This document shows positions 63,747 to 64,000 of a stretch of DNA of 64,000 nt, piece by piece. This DNA comes from Terriglobales bacterium. GTDB lineage: Bacteria; Acidobacteriota; Terriglobia; Terriglobales; Acidobacteriaceae. The notes beneath the pieces are model-generated. The model worked only from the letters and a program-made list of their open reading frames with translations. It had not been told where the DNA came from and did no database searches. How positions within the stretch are numbered: position 1 is the first letter of the stretch; every line of letters starts with the position of its first letter. The stretch spans positions 1 through 64,000 of the forward strand of contig JAICWP010000023.1 of assembly GCA_025934735.1 (NCBI GenBank). Reading direction: 5' to 3'. The translations under genes and the position numbers were made by a program.

Positions 63747-64000
63747 CGACCCTCAAGTGCAAGCTCTTCTGCACAGTCCATTGCAAATACATCGCGTGGG
63801 TATCGCGTCAGCGGACGTTTTAAGTTACGCCGCTGCGGGACCGTGATGCCCGCCTTACGGTGGGAGCCGAGTTGGATAACTTCCGAGTTGCCGACAATTC
63901 GGGAGTTGATGCCGACAAGCGCATTTATCGTTTTGCGCAACTCCCGGTTTGCCCGTGATCCGGGAACTGTCCCGCCCAAAATACTCTCTCCTTGACGGAC
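63747..64000. other. Terminal intergenic DNA, no gene recognised
   Basis: This last stretch carries repeated CAACTC / GAGTTG words (63880-63950) and ends with the palindrome GGGAACTGTCCC followed by GCCCAAAATAC. That end, inverted, resembles the first 25 bases of the window. A minus-strand frame of 93 codons is discussed among the rejected items. Confidence 0.5.

Noticed and set aside
63698-63979. Minus-strand frame of 93 codons with a GSHRKAGITVP segment, faintly like HicA toxins
   Set aside because: The match is limited to a few residues; it overlaps the end of mqnE, runs through repeated CAACTC words, and has no HicB-like partner.

Overview
The window looks like a chromosomal segment of an acidobacterium (Terriglobia / Koribacter-like). 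I infer this from content, not from a database search. It is GC-rich. It encodes an ADOP-type MacB/FtsX permease with a PadR regulator, membrane-anchored winged-helix/TPR and PD40 one-component proteins, futalosine-pathway menaquinone genes (mqnP-mqnE, plus a ubiD-family decarboxylase), a YfiT-type thiol transferase, and a Gram-negative outer-membrane assembly operon with lpxD.

Layout. 0.3-6.5 kb is a minus-strand housekeeping run: larC, metG (8-bp overlap), tatD, yajQ and a trans-polyprenyl diphosphate synthase. argS diverges from it at 6.7 kb. 8.6-17.5 kb is an accessory stretch: a degenerate repeat cluster, a secreted PF04185-type phosphoesterase, a winged-helix/TPR regulator divergent from a vanadium-haloperoxidase-type enzyme, a 3' remnant of a second phosphoesterase, and an exported cupin divergent from a PD40 sensor-like protein. 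17.5-31 kb holds a response regulator, small secreted proteins, pepA, a PAS-GGDEF-EAL protein, a TonB-like protein, an orphan beta-ketoacyl-ACP synthase, a PF14907-like nucleotidyltransferase and a ubiD-family gene. 31-39 kb has an orphan nuoI, metH, a HAD hydrolase, a DUF2188 protein, yfiT, a REC-PAS protein and lpxD. 39.6-45.4 kb is a minus-strand series: ECF sigma factor, anti-sigma factor, DUF4097 protein, aroK, an exported protein, an AI-2E-type permease and a proline racemase-family enzyme. 45.8-52.5 kb has the ADOP permease, PadR, an MFS transporter, a secreted protein and a ThiF-like enzyme. 52.7-60.6 kb is a translationally coupled operon: Omp85 with seven apparent POTRA domains, a SurA-N protein without PPIase, and TamB. 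A BON protein and the menaquinone pair mqnP-mqnE close the window.

The most unusual property is the intergenic DNA. Many gaps carry degenerate, self-complementary short-word repeats built from words such as GACTCCT, TAGCTG or GTTTCAAG. The words differ from site to site but the fold is the same, and the repeats often touch or overlap stop codons. One of them, between convergent metH and the HAD gene, is a stem of about 39 bp bounded by A6 and T6, which is the form of a bidirectional terminator. REP-like double hairpins and other dispersed repeats are also present. Three repeat types lie in frame inside larC. Four GTAAA words at an exact 10-bp period precede a small secreted-protein gene. No tRNA, rRNA, CRISPR array or intact transposase was seen.
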